Shown here piece by piece: positions 1-6,958 of a stretch of 22,150 bases of DNA. The notes under the pieces were generated by a model. The model did no database searches. It saw only the letters and a program-made list of their open reading frames with translations, and was not told where the DNA came from. Within the stretch, counting starts at the first letter, position 1; the number at the start of each line of letters is the position of its first letter. The DNA lies in assembly GCA_965365445.1 (NCBI GenBank), contig CBDUBS010000048.1, positions 1-22,150 on the forward strand. The letters run 5' to 3'. Made by a program: the position numbers and the translations under genes. This DNA comes from CBDUBS01 sp965365445 (lineage in GTDB: Bacteria > Bacteroidota > Rhodothermia > Rhodothermales > DASSAV01).

Positions 1-405
1 CCCGGCCGCCGTTCCGAGCAGCAGTACCTCGCTGCCGCAGGCTACCAGGCTCAGGTGATGCATCGGCGAAAGCTGAAGCCGCCCGAGGACGGCCATGGCC
101 TCCTGCGGCGCTTCAGCGCCAGGTCGGCGCTTCAGGTAAACGGCGTAAGCCCCGCCACCGCCGAGGATGAGCAGAGCCAGAACGTGCCCGAACCCGAACG
201 ATCCCCCTTCCGGTCGGTGCGGCTGCTCTACGGTCCGGGCGGCCACCGTGCCCGAGCCGTCGGAATAAAGGCGGGCCGGGTCGGGCGCCGTGGGGGCCAG
301 TTGCAACAAAAGCCACAGCGCGAGAAGCCCTCCCGTCAGAAACAACGCATGTTTCATCGATAGGGGAGAGGCTGCATCGATCCCGCGGCGAAAACCTCGA
401 ATCAT
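1..405 (-). CDS. fliO: Flagellar biosynthetic protein FliO, C-terminus cut by window edge
   Basis: FliO is a small membrane protein that helps assemble the FliP/FliQ/FliR export gate of the flagellar type III system. The minus-strand frame is open from an ATG at 405 to base 1, giving 135 residues with no stop. It has a hydrophobic segment near residues 19-36, a linker, a second membrane segment near 71-90 and then a basic KRR stop-transfer patch. After that comes a typical FliO core, with LGRLQLSP, HHLSLV and then VLLLGTAAG, near residues 107-135. The start at 405 is preceded by AAGAGG four bases away; a second Met at residue 17 is an alternative but has no visible SD. The gene lies 281 bases downstream of motB1 and may have its own promoter. 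Its missing end and fliP, if present, would lie left of the window. Family assignment rests on core similarity and topology, since this family diverges quickly. Confidence 0.8.
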   Translation of the reverse strand, partial: MIRGFRRGIDAASPLSMKHALFLTGGLLALWLLLQLAPTAPDPARLYSDGSGTVAARTVEQPHRPEGGSFGFGHVLALLILGGGGAYAVYLKRRPGAEAPQEAMAVLGRLQLSPMHHLSLVACGSEVLLLGTAAG

Positions 406-471
406 GGATCCTCTTGCAGGTTGCTGAATCAATCCGGACGGATACCCGTCTCCGGACTGTTTCCTGCCCCT

Positions 472-487
472 TGCTAAAAGAATGCCA
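472..487 (-). promoter_or_regulatory. Candidate sigma-54 (RpoN) promoter upstream of fliO
   Basis: On the minus strand the sequence reads TGGCATTCTTTTAGCA, with the GG and GC elements exactly ten bases apart. The family consensus is TGGCAC-N5-TTGCA. The -24 half is TGGCA, and the -12 half, TAGCA, differs from consensus at one base. It sits about 65 bases before the fliO start, in the only sizeable gap in this part of the locus. It is a single occurrence: I found no matching site before the other operons and see no RpoN activator gene here. Confidence 0.35.
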
Positions 488-686
488 CAGGCCCCGGAGT
501 CTGATTCGAGCGAACGATCGCCGGCCCGATGCGCCGTTCACGGATACGCCGCCGGGCAGAGGCGCATTACCCGGTCCTCTGTCGGGTGTGCGAGGGATCA
601 CCTCTCCGGCAAGAGGTCCGTTTACCTCGCCGTGCAGCCGCAGCGTTCAGAAAAACATGCCGCCCTGTGGGGGAAGTTTTTTCGGC

Positions 687-1526
687 TCACTCGGCGCTTT
701 CGGGCAGGTATTCCCGTTCGGCCGTTCGGTTCAGCAAAAGGATGCTGATGCGGCGGTTGATCGGGTCGTACGGATCGTCTTTCTTCGCTAGCACCGTATG
801 GGCCAGGCCCTCGATCTTGACCACCTTGCCGTCGGCCAGCCCTCCTGCCATGAGCGCCCGCCGGGCGGCATTGGCCCGGTCCGTCGAAAGCTCCCAGTTA
901 CTGTAACCGGCCCGACCGTTGCCGAAAGGCGCGGCGTCCGTGTGGCCGGATACGATGAGCCGGTTCGGAAGCATGTTGAGCAGTTCGGCCACTTCCCTCA
1001 ACAACCGCTCGGCATAGCCGGTAAGGATCGGGCTGCCGTTCTGAAACATAGGCTGGTCGTAGCGGTCCAGGATGTACAGACGAATGCCTTCCGGCACGAG
1101 CTCGATCTGGAACTGGTCCTCGAACGCCTTGAGTATGGCGTTCTTCTTCAACTCCCGCTCGAACTGCCGCTGGAACACCTCATACTCGGTCGAGTCGGCA
1201 TCGCCGTCCTCTCCGCCGGGATATAGCATACCCGGCTTGCGGCTTCCCTGGCTGCCGGCCTGGATCCGGTCCCCGCCCGTATGGGGGCCGTCGGAAAAAA
1301 CGGCTTTGAGAGGTCGCTTGAAGTAACTGGCAATCTCCGCCCGAGCTTGCTGTTCCACCGATCCCAGGAGCCACAGAAGAAGAAAAAACGCCATCATGGC
1401 CGTTACGAAATCCGCGTAGGCCACTTTCCACGAGCCGCCGTGATGCCCGCCGCTCACCTTTTTCTTTTTCCGAACGATGATCGGTTGGCTCGATAGGCCG
1501 CCGTTTTTCTTGTCTGCGCTTTGCAT
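687..1526 (-). CDS. motB: Stator protein MotB, proton-type, first pair
   Basis: MotB anchors the stator to peptidoglycan and carries the Asp through which ions drive rotation. The 279-residue product starts with a basic KKKK cytoplasmic tail. A single membrane segment follows (about 33-55) in the proton-type pattern YADFVTAMMAFFLLLWLL, where Asp39 is the expected ion-binding residue. The C-terminal half is an OmpA-like peptidoglycan-binding domain: SGHTDAAPF near 193-201, then the NWELSTDRA helix, and IEGLAH near 238-243. Length is close to that of other MotB proteins. It lies 23 bases after motA1, in the usual motA-motB order, and is probably co-transcribed from the sigma-28-like promoter before motA1. 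No clear SD precedes the start. After the stop a weak hairpin with GTTTTT may end the unit. Confidence 0.95.
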   Translation of the reverse strand: MQSADKKNGGLSSQPIIVRKKKKVSGGHHGGSWKVAYADFVTAMMAFFLLLWLLGSVEQQARAEIASYFKRPLKAVFSDGPHTGGDRIQAGSQGSRKPGMLYPGGEDGDADSTEYEVFQRQFERELKKNAILKAFEDQFQIELVPEGIRLYILDRYDQPMFQNGSPILTGYAERLLREVAELLNMLPNRLIVSGHTDAAPFGNGRAGYSNWELSTDRANAARRALMAGGLADGKVVKIEGLAHTVLAKKDDPYDPINRRISILLLNRTAEREYLPESAE

Positions 1527-1549
1527 GCGTCAGGTCCGTAATGGGTCGG

Positions 1550-2404
1550 TTACTTCAGTGTTTTCACGTGCTGCTCCAGTTCGAGGAAGGTGGGCCGCTC
1601 GCCCGAGAACAACACCTTGCGTCCGTACTCGACCGAAATGAGCGGCGTGCTGCTGTTGACGGCCGCCAGCAGGGCTACCTTTACGCTCTGGAACAGCTTC
1701 ATGGATTCTTCCAGGCGATGCTGCAACAGGTGGGCGACCGGCGCCACGAAACCATACGCCATCAGGATGCCCAGAAACGTACCGACCAGGGCGCGGGCGA
1801 TCAGCATACCCAGCTCCTCCGGGGGCAGCCCGACCGACTCCATGGTGTGCACCACGCCCAGCACGGCGGCCACGATACCGAACCCCGGTAAGGCGTCCGC
1901 TACGTTCGTTACGGCGTGTATGGGTACCGAGCCTTCCTCGAGATGGGTCTCGATTTCCTGATCCATGATCTGTTCGAGCTCGAACGGATTCATGTGTCCC
2001 GAAACCATCAACCGAAGGTAATCGGTCAGGAACTCCATGAGTTTGCCGTTGCTCAGCACCTCCGGGTACTTGGTGAACAGGGTGCTTTTCTGGGGATCGT
2101 CGATTTCTTTCTCGATGCCGAGGAGTCCATCCTTTCGGATTTTCGACATAAGCTCGTACAGCAACGAGAGAAGCTGAAGCTGCACTTCCTTCTGATGCTT
2201 CGGGGTTTTTAACGTCTGCATGATGGCCTTCATGGTGGTCTTCGAAACCTCCAGGCCGTTGCTCACCACGAAAGCACCCCCCGCCGCTCCGGCGATAATC
2301 AGGAATTCCAGGGGCTGAACCAGGGCGGCAAAGTGCCCGCCCCCCATGATGAACCCCCCCAGAACCGAGGCCAGTACGATGATGTACCCGATGATCACCC
2401 ACAT
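1550..2404 (-). CDS. motA: Stator protein MotA, proton-type, first pair
   Basis: MotA is the four-helix stator subunit that turns ion flow through MotB into torque on FliG. The 284-residue product lines up with Escherichia coli MotA even in numbering. Arg90 and Glu98 are in the cytoplasmic loop (SKIRKDGLLGIEKEID), Pro173 is in ALPGFGIVAAVLG, and Pro222 is in AYGFVAPVAHLL. These are the charge and proline residues known to matter for torque and ion coupling. Membrane segments fall near 4-22, 31-50, 170-190 and 204-226. The gene is followed by motB1 and preceded by a leader with a strong hairpin and a sigma-28-like promoter, as expected for a late-class gene. No SD is visible before the ATG. 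Confidence 0.96.
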   Translation of the reverse strand: MWVIIGYIIVLASVLGGFIMGGGHFAALVQPLEFLIIAGAAGGAFVVSNGLEVSKTTMKAIMQTLKTPKHQKEVQLQLLSLLYELMSKIRKDGLLGIEKEIDDPQKSTLFTKYPEVLSNGKLMEFLTDYLRLMVSGHMNPFELEQIMDQEIETHLEEGSVPIHAVTNVADALPGFGIVAAVLGVVHTMESVGLPPEELGMLIARALVGTFLGILMAYGFVAPVAHLLQHRLEESMKLFQSVKVALLAAVNSSTPLISVEYGRKVLFSGERPTFLELEQHVKTLK

Positions 2405-2450
2405 AACGAAACGAAGGCGGAGGACCGTAGACAGGATGCCGCCTCACGAA

Positions 2451-2475
2451 GTCGCAGGGCCGCGGGCCCTGCGAC
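2451..2475 (-). promoter_or_regulatory. Strong hairpin in the motA1 leader
   Basis: A perfect ten-base-pair inverted repeat, GTCGCAGGGC paired with GCCCTGCGAC around the five-base loop CGCGG, ends 46 bases before the motA1 start. It lies downstream of the proposed sigma-28 start, so it would be in the mRNA leader. On the minus strand the next bases are TTCGTGAGG, not a T-run, so it is not an ordinary intrinsic terminator. It could stabilise the mRNA, affect translation or be a protein site. Its function is unknown. Confidence 0.55.
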
Positions 2476-2560
2476 CCTGTGTCCCGGCAGAAGCTTCGGC
2501 TGAACGCAGATCATATCCTGGTCATGAATGGACATTCGATTGGGAGTGGTGCTGTCTGCA

Positions 2561-2587
2561 TCATCGGCATATACCGCACTTTCTTAA
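2561..2587 (-). promoter_or_regulatory. Sigma-28 (FliA)-like promoter for motA1-motB1
   Basis: The minus strand reads TTAA, 15 bases, then GCCGATGA. The sigma-28 consensus is TAAA-N15-GCCGATAA. The same TTAA-N15-G(C/T)CGAT arrangement occurs three more times in this window, each before a late-class motility gene, and that recurrence is the main support. The -10 element lies about 157 bases before the motA1 start, leaving a long leader that contains a hairpin. Confidence 0.65.
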
Positions 2588-2610
2588 GGCCGAAATTTCC
2601 GCAACCCCGT

Positions 2611-2639
2611 TTCGAACCGGTTAAACGGGTTTCAACCCG
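2611..2639. repeat. Cluster of short palindromes between fliN and motA1
   Basis: TTCGAA and AACCGGTT overlap at 2611-2622. A CGGGT/ACCCG hairpin with a four-base loop follows at 2626-2639. The cluster lies between the fliN terminator and the -35 element of the motA1 promoter. It could be a regulator site or a secondary part of the terminator; neither can be shown from one copy. Confidence 0.25.
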
Positions 2640-2640
2640 G

Positions 2641-2681
2641 ATGAAAATGAAAACGGGCAGCCCCTCGCGGCGGCTGCCCGT
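2641..2681 (-). terminator. Intrinsic terminator after fliN
   Basis: On the minus strand a perfect ten-base stem, ACGGGCAGCC and GGCTGCCCGT with a nine-base loop, is followed by TTTTCATTTTCAT. It begins 24 bases after the fliN stop codon. It closes the motA2-motB2-fliL-fliM-fliN unit and separates it from motA1. Confidence 0.85.
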
Positions 2682-2705
2682 AATCCCCCTCGCTCAGAAA
2701 AACCG

Positions 2706-3617
2706 CTAATACACGGCCCGTTCCTGCGTCCGTCGCGAAAGCAGACTCGTTACCCGGATGCCGAACTGCTCGTCTACGACCACAGCCTCCCCTTCGGCTA
2801 TGAGCCGGTTATTTGCGAATATTTGAAGCGGCTCGCCTACGAGCTTTTCCAGTTCGACCACGCTGCCGATCGTCAGGCGCAACACGTCGGAAAGCGGCAA
2901 GCGCCGCCGCCCGAGTTCCACCGTTACCTCCAGCTCTACCTCCGCCAGCAAATCGAACGTGCTGATTTCGGGCGTATTGCGAGCCGTCTCGAGGCCCAGG
3001 TCGGGAAACGACGCCGGGAAAACCGGAACGGCGCCCTTGCGGGGCTCGGGCATGGGCCGCGGCGCCTCTGGCGGTCTGGCTGCACCCATCGCGGCCGGGG
3101 CCGCCGGGCGTGCCGCGGGCGCTTCGGCCTCCGGTGTGAATGGTGCAAAAGCAAACCCGTGATAGGCCAGCTCGCCGGATTTCAACTGGAACGATACCCT
3201 CATGATCTCCTTCGGCAACGAGGGCGGGGTCATCCCGGGGCGCAACACGCTGATCTCCACACCCGGCAGCCGCGTTCCCTGCCCGGCCATGTGCGATTGC
3301 ACCGATCCGAACGCCTGCCCTACTACCTCCCGGATCAGGTCGGCGCTGTCGTCGGAAAGCTCCACGAGTTCCTCGCCCAGCATGGCTTTGGATAGCAGCG
3401 GCAGCCAGCCTTCTTCCAGCACCACGCCGAAAAGGGCCTCGCCGGCGCTCGAACCGATGATGCTTAACTGGTTCGGCTCGTCGATTACCAGAGTCTCGGA
3501 CCCCGCTTCCTCGATCTCAGTGTGGACGAGCGCCGCCTGGCTTCCCAGAATGGTCCGAAGAAAATCGTTGAGCGCTTCTTCAACCTGCGCAATGTGGGCG
3601 TCGATATTATTCGTCAT
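2706..3617 (-). CDS. fliN: Flagellar motor switch protein FliN/FliY-like, with degenerate CheC-like domain
   Basis: FliN forms the base of the C-ring switch and works with FliM in export and rotation control. At 303 residues this is far longer than a minimal FliN (about 80-140), so it is of the FliY type. Residues 1-155 form a CheC-like N-terminal domain, a Pro/Ala-rich linker spans about 160-205, and residues 215-295 form the SpoA domain (VELGRRRLPLSDVLRL, then VGEPLQIFANNRLIAEGE). CheC-type phosphatases use D/S-x3-E-x2-N. Here the aligned stretch is D93-LIR-E97-VV-G100, so the catalytic Asn is Gly, and no second motif is evident. CheY-P phosphatase activity is therefore unlikely and CheZ probably does that job. 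The start overlaps the end of fliM by 11 bases, which suggests translational coupling. Confidence 0.9.
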   Translation of the reverse strand: MTNNIDAHIAQVEEALNDFLRTILGSQAALVHTEIEEAGSETLVIDEPNQLSIIGSSAGEALFGVVLEEGWLPLLSKAMLGEELVELSDDSADLIREVVGQAFGSVQSHMAGQGTRLPGVEISVLRPGMTPPSLPKEIMRVSFQLKSGELAYHGFAFAPFTPEAEAPAARPAAPAAMGAARPPEAPRPMPEPRKGAVPVFPASFPDLGLETARNTPEISTFDLLAEVELEVTVELGRRRLPLSDVLRLTIGSVVELEKLVGEPLQIFANNRLIAEGEAVVVDEQFGIRVTSLLSRRTQERAVY

Positions 3618-4629
3618 CGTTGTCGGAGAAATTGGAGGGAGCGATTTCGAGAATGCGAAGGGCGCGGTACTTGCCCGACCGCCCCGCCACGGCCTTGAAT
3701 TTTTCTTTGCCGTCGATATACACGGTTATGGGTTCATTGACACGACGATCCAGCGGTATGACGTCGCCGACTTGCAGATTCAGCAAGTCCTGAAGGAACA
3801 GGCGGCTGCGGCCCAGTTCGGCCCGCGATTCCACGGATACCGAGCGTACGATGCCCTCATACCGGGATCGGGCCTTCTCGGATATCGGCGTCGTCGCATT
3901 CGAAATCCACTGTTCCATGCCGCCGCGCCCCAGCATACGTTCGAGCAGGATGTACGGGTAGCACACGTGGATGAACGAGTGTTGGTCGTATATCGAAACC
4001 TCGAACGAAGCGACCAGCGCCGGCTCCACCGCCGGTATGATTTGCACGAACTCCGCGTGCGACTCGAAAGCCAGCTCCCGCAGGGTGAGCTCGTGGATCT
4101 GTTTCCAGGCTTTCTCCAGCTCCCCGTAGGCGCGCAGCATCACCTTGCTCATGATGCGCTGCTCGATTTGCGACACCTCCCGTGAGCGCTCCGGAAAGAT
4201 CCCCGGCCCGCCGCACAGCTTCTCGATGGTGTAGACGACCAGCCGGGGGTCGATCTCGACGATCAGCTTGTGCCCCAGGTTTTCCGCATCCACCACGTAC
4301 ACGGCCGAGGGCGGAGCGCTGGACATGACGTACTCGGAGTACAACACCTGATCCACCACCTTGAGCCCCACGTCCACCATCGTGCGCAACTGAGCCGAAA
4401 GGTATACGGATAAATCCCGGGCAAACGACTCATGCACGTAGTTGAGCACGCGCATCTGATCCTGCGAGAAAAGCCGTGGGCGCTTGAAATTGTACGGCTG
4501 CACGCGCTGTTTCGCATCGGACTCGATGATCGACTCGAGCGTATCGATGTTGCATTCATCGGCGCCGTCAAGTTGGCGGCGCACTTCGAGCAAGACATCG
4601 ATTTCTTCCTGGCTCAGCGGTTTTGCCAT
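3607..4629 (-). CDS. fliM: Flagellar motor switch protein FliM
   Basis: FliM is the middle-ring switch subunit that receives CheY-P and passes the signal to FliG. The 340-residue product begins with LSQEEIDVLL (residues 5-14), the classic CheY-P-binding peptide. A FliM middle domain follows (YNFKRPRLFSQDQ, ARDLSVYLSAQL, LIVEIDPRLV, CGGPG). The C-terminal SpoA domain runs from about 255 to 325, with ELGRSRLFLQDLLNLQVGDV and VNEPITVYIDG. Length is typical. It lies 46 bases after fliL and overlaps fliN by 11 bases. An intact CheY-binding peptide agrees with the complete chemotaxis set upstream. Confidence 0.97.
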   Translation of the reverse strand: MAKPLSQEEIDVLLEVRRQLDGADECNIDTLESIIESDAKQRVQPYNFKRPRLFSQDQMRVLNYVHESFARDLSVYLSAQLRTMVDVGLKVVDQVLYSEYVMSSAPPSAVYVVDAENLGHKLIVEIDPRLVVYTIEKLCGGPGIFPERSREVSQIEQRIMSKVMLRAYGELEKAWKQIHELTLRELAFESHAEFVQIIPAVEPALVASFEVSIYDQHSFIHVCYPYILLERMLGRGGMEQWISNATTPISEKARSRYEGIVRSVSVESRAELGRSRLFLQDLLNLQVGDVIPLDRRVNEPITVYIDGKEKFKAVAGRSGKYRALRILEIAPSNFSDNDDE

Positions 4630-4675
4630 GGTACGAAGCTATCGGTTAACGAGCCTGTTCAGAGGGGTTCGGCGG

Positions 4676-5188
4676 CTATTGCAACACGTATTGAGTGAAA
4701 TACAGGTGCTTGATCTCTCCGGCGCTGAGCAACCCGTTTATCTTCCCTTTCAACTGGTCCTTGAGCGCGTTCCGGTTGTCGATGGCCGCCAGTTCGGTTA
4801 CCGAGCGGGCGGCCAGCGTGTTGATCACGGCGTCCCGGATAACTACCTCTTTGAGCTTGATTTCGTCCAGCACGGCCTGATCGCCGCTTTCGATCCCCAG
4901 GCTCGTCATCAGATACCGCCGCCCGTCGGTGCCGGTCGGGTTGACGATCAGGTCGGGGATCTCCATGAACAGCCCGTAGGCTTCTTCCTCCTCCTCGACC
5001 TTCTTCTCCTCTTCGGCATGATCTTCCGATGCACCCGCGTGGCCGAACTGCGTGTAGGTCACGAAGCCCCCGGCCGCCATGGTAAGCAGCAGGATCGGAA
5101 TCAGGATCAGCCAGAACCGCCCCATCGACGGCTTCGGTTGTTCTACAGATTCTGCGGGTTGAGCGTCTTGCTGGTTTTTTTCGGCCAT
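4676..5188 (-). CDS. fliL: Flagellar basal body-associated protein FliL
   Basis: FliL surrounds and stabilises the stator at the basal body. From the ATG at 5188 the product has 170 residues. It has a short hydrophilic head, one membrane segment (about 25-43), an acidic stretch rich in Glu (about 54-69), a periplasmic domain (FMEIPDLIVNP, RRYLMTSLGIE) and the usual FliL ending (YFTQYVLQ). I chose 5188 because AGGTGG lies five bases upstream. The in-frame GTG at 5197 is part of that SD. The 5' end overlaps the motB2 coding sequence by 46 bases, so the two are probably translated together. Its position between motB2 and fliM suggests that it serves this stator pair. Confidence 0.93.
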   Translation of the reverse strand: MAEKNQQDAQPAESVEQPKPSMGRFWLILIPILLLTMAAGGFVTYTQFGHAGASEDHAEEEKKVEEEEEAYGLFMEIPDLIVNPTGTDGRRYLMTSLGIESGDQAVLDEIKLKEVVIRDAVINTLAARSVTELAAIDNRNALKDQLKGKINGLLSAGEIKHLYFTQYVLQ

Positions 5189-5901
5189 TGTTTCCACCTG
5201 AATAATATTTCGACGCGGCGGTTGCGCGCCCTGCCTTCTTCGGTCACGTTCGGTTCCACCGGATGGTACTTCCCCCGTCCGATGGCGACGTACTTATCCG
5301 GACCCGGGCCCGTCTGCTGCTCCTGAAGGAACCGCACTACGGAGGCCGCCCGCCCCGCCGATAGCTCCCAGTTCGAGGGGAACCGCTGCGTGGCGATCGG
5401 GCGGTCGTCGGTATGCCCGGTTACGGTGACGGATTCCACGTCTCGGCCCAGCACGTCCGCCACCATCCTGAGCACCATCCGGGAAGGTTCGAGCAAGTCG
5501 GCCTCCCCCGACCGGAACATCACGGAATCCGTAATGACCACGTGCATTCCGGCTTCCGTAAGGTTCACCTGCACCTTGTTCTGCAATCGGTTCTGCTGGA
5601 GAAACAGCAGCACGGACTCATACCGTTCGGCCTGCTGGCGCGAGCGAAACGCCCTGTTGGATTCCAGCGCCGCGTAGGGCGTCTCGGCAGCCATGAAACC
5701 GGCGTGCCCGGGGAAATACCGGAACACCTCGTTTACCTTGTCCTGCTCTATCGTAGACATCGCCACGATCATCACGAACAGGGTAAGCAGCAGCGTAATC
5801 AGGTCGCTGTACGTAACCATCCAGTGGGGGGCGGCGGGTTGTCCGTCCTCGGGGAAGGTTTCGTTCATCGGATCGGGTTTCGGCTCGCCTGAGACGGGCA
5901 T
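5143..5901 (-). CDS. Second MotB-family stator protein (MotS/PomB-like)
   Basis: This is a second peptidoglycan-anchored stator subunit of 252 residues. A short head leads into one membrane segment (about 27-48), MVTYSDLITLLLTLFVMIVA, with Asp33 as the expected ion-binding residue. The OmpA-like domain follows, with VTGHTDDRPI near 180, SNWELSAGRA and then NRRVEILF. The TYSDLITLLLTLFV pattern differs from the YADFVTAMMAFF of motB1 and resembles sodium-type partners, but ion choice cannot be read reliably from sequence alone. AGGA precedes the ATG at 5901; Met12 is an alternative without an SD. The gene follows motA2 by 18 bases and overlaps fliL by 46. Confidence 0.92.
   Translation of the reverse strand: MPVSGEPKPDPMNETFPEDGQPAAPHWMVTYSDLITLLLTLFVMIVAMSTIEQDKVNEVFRYFPGHAGFMAAETPYAALESNRAFRSRQQAERYESVLLFLQQNRLQNKVQVNLTEAGMHVVITDSVMFRSGEADLLEPSRMVLRMVADVLGRDVESVTVTGHTDDRPIATQRFPSNWELSAGRAASVVRFLQEQQTGPGPDKYVAIGRGKYHPVEPNVTEEGRARNRRVEILFRWKQWPKKTSKTLNPQNL
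5194..5199 (-). promoter_or_regulatory. Ribosome binding site that decides the fliL start
   Basis: AGGTGG lies on the minus strand five bases before the ATG at 5188, inside the end of motB2. It favours that ATG over the GTG at 5197, which it overlaps. Confidence 0.7.
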
Positions 5902-5919
5902 CGTCCTGTCGGAAAAAGG

Positions 5920-6714
5920 TTATGCGGCGCGCGTGAACAATCGGATGGCCTTCCGCGGAGCGGCCGGGCCGATCGGCTGATCGAGCATGGCGCTCAACCG
6001 GCGTTCCACCAGGCTGGGCGCGTCCCCCCGGGCTATGGCGAGCACGCCCTCCCGGATGATTTCGGCCTCTCTCATCAACCCCACCGCCTGCGACCGTATC
6101 TTGGCCGCCACCGGAAGGAAAACCAGATTGGCCGCCATGGCGCCGTAAAACGTAGTCATGATGGCCACGGCCATAGCCGGCCCGATGGCGGCCGGATTGG
6201 TCAGGTTCTGAAGCATCTGGATCAGCCCGATGAGGGTTCCGATCATCCCGAAAGCCGGAGCGTAACTGCCTGCACTGCTGAACACCCGGGCCGCTGCCTG
6301 CCGGGGTTGCATCGCATGGCTGATCCGGATGCTCATCAGGGTGTGGATCCGCTCTTCTTCCGCTCCGTCGATGGCCAGTTCGAGGCCCATCCGAGTCAGG
6401 CTGTGGTCCAGCTTCTCCAGATCCTGCTCCAGCGAAAGCAAACCCTCCCGGCGGGCCCGGCGGGCAAACTCGGTGAACCGATGCACGTGGGTATGGTAAT
6501 CAGGGTCCCGGAACCGCAAGAACTCCCGTACGACTCGGCCCGTCACCCCGATTTCGGAAAAGGAATGGCTGATGAGCAAGGCCGCGAGCGTCCCACCCAT
6601 GACGATGCCTAACGAAGAGAGGTCGAAAAACGAACGCCATTCGCTGCCGAAAACGACGGCGGCGGCGATCAGGGCGATTCCGGCAACGAATCCGAGGGGG
6701 GTGGATCTTTCCAT
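5920..6714 (-). CDS. Second MotA-family stator protein (MotP/PomA-like)
   Basis: This is a second stator channel subunit of 264 residues, about 20 shorter than MotA1 and closer in pattern to MotP/PomA. Membrane segments fall near 8-24, 33-51, 151-172 and 180-203. The cytoplasmic loop has RRARREGLLSLEQDLE, with Arg and Glu at the places important for FliG contact. The third helix has YAPAFGMIGTLIGLIQML with Pro153, and Pro201 lies in the fourth (LVFLPVAAK). It is the first gene of motA2-motB2-fliL-fliM-fliN. No good SD precedes the ATG, and no sigma-28-like or sigma-54-like site was found before it, so this unit is probably expressed earlier than motA1B1. Confidence 0.93.
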   Translation of the reverse strand: MERSTPLGFVAGIALIAAAVVFGSEWRSFFDLSSLGIVMGGTLAALLISHSFSEIGVTGRVVREFLRFRDPDYHTHVHRFTEFARRARREGLLSLEQDLEKLDHSLTRMGLELAIDGAEEERIHTLMSIRISHAMQPRQAAARVFSSAGSYAPAFGMIGTLIGLIQMLQNLTNPAAIGPAMAVAIMTTFYGAMAANLVFLPVAAKIRSQAVGLMREAEIIREGVLAIARGDAPSLVERRLSAMLDQPIGPAAPRKAIRLFTRAA

Positions 6715-6898
6715 GACGTATCGGGGAGATGGAGAGCGAGATACCGTTGTCCGACGCTTCTACAAATAGTTTGCCGGATCGGAATGGGCCGGCGACGGTG
6801 CGGAAAAGTAGAAAACGGCGTTTTTGAGTCCGTAGGGATGGAAATAATTGCCTCTCGGCGGAATCGGTCACCTACAAACCTTCCGGCATACCCTCCGG

Positions 6899-6948
6899 AA
6901 AACGAAAAGCGGGAGCCCCGGCATCGGAACTCCCGCTTGGTTCGTTTT
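6899..6948 (-). terminator. Intrinsic terminator after the MCP gene
   Basis: A nine-base stem, AAGCGGGAG and CTCCCGCTT at 6907-6915 and 6930-6938, is flanked by AAAACGAA and TTCGTTTT. These can extend the stem or act as the T-rich tail in either direction. On the minus strand it begins about ten bases after the MCP stop codon. It separates the receptor from motA2. The remaining 180 or so bases up to the motA2 start must hold that unit's promoter, which I could not identify. Confidence 0.85.
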
Positions 6949-6958
6949 ACCCGACCCT

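Noticed and set aside
113..601. 162-codon minus-strand open frame overlapping fliO
   Set aside because: It is out of frame with fliO, Arg-rich, and lacks the membrane segments seen in the fliO frame.
601..616. CCTCT/AGAGG inverted repeat between motB1 and fliO as a terminator
   Set aside because: The stem is only five base pairs and no T-run follows on either strand.
6719..6726. CCCGATAC before motA2 as a sigma-28 -10 element
   Set aside because: No TTAA or TAAA lies 15 bases upstream, and the site is only a few bases from the start codon.
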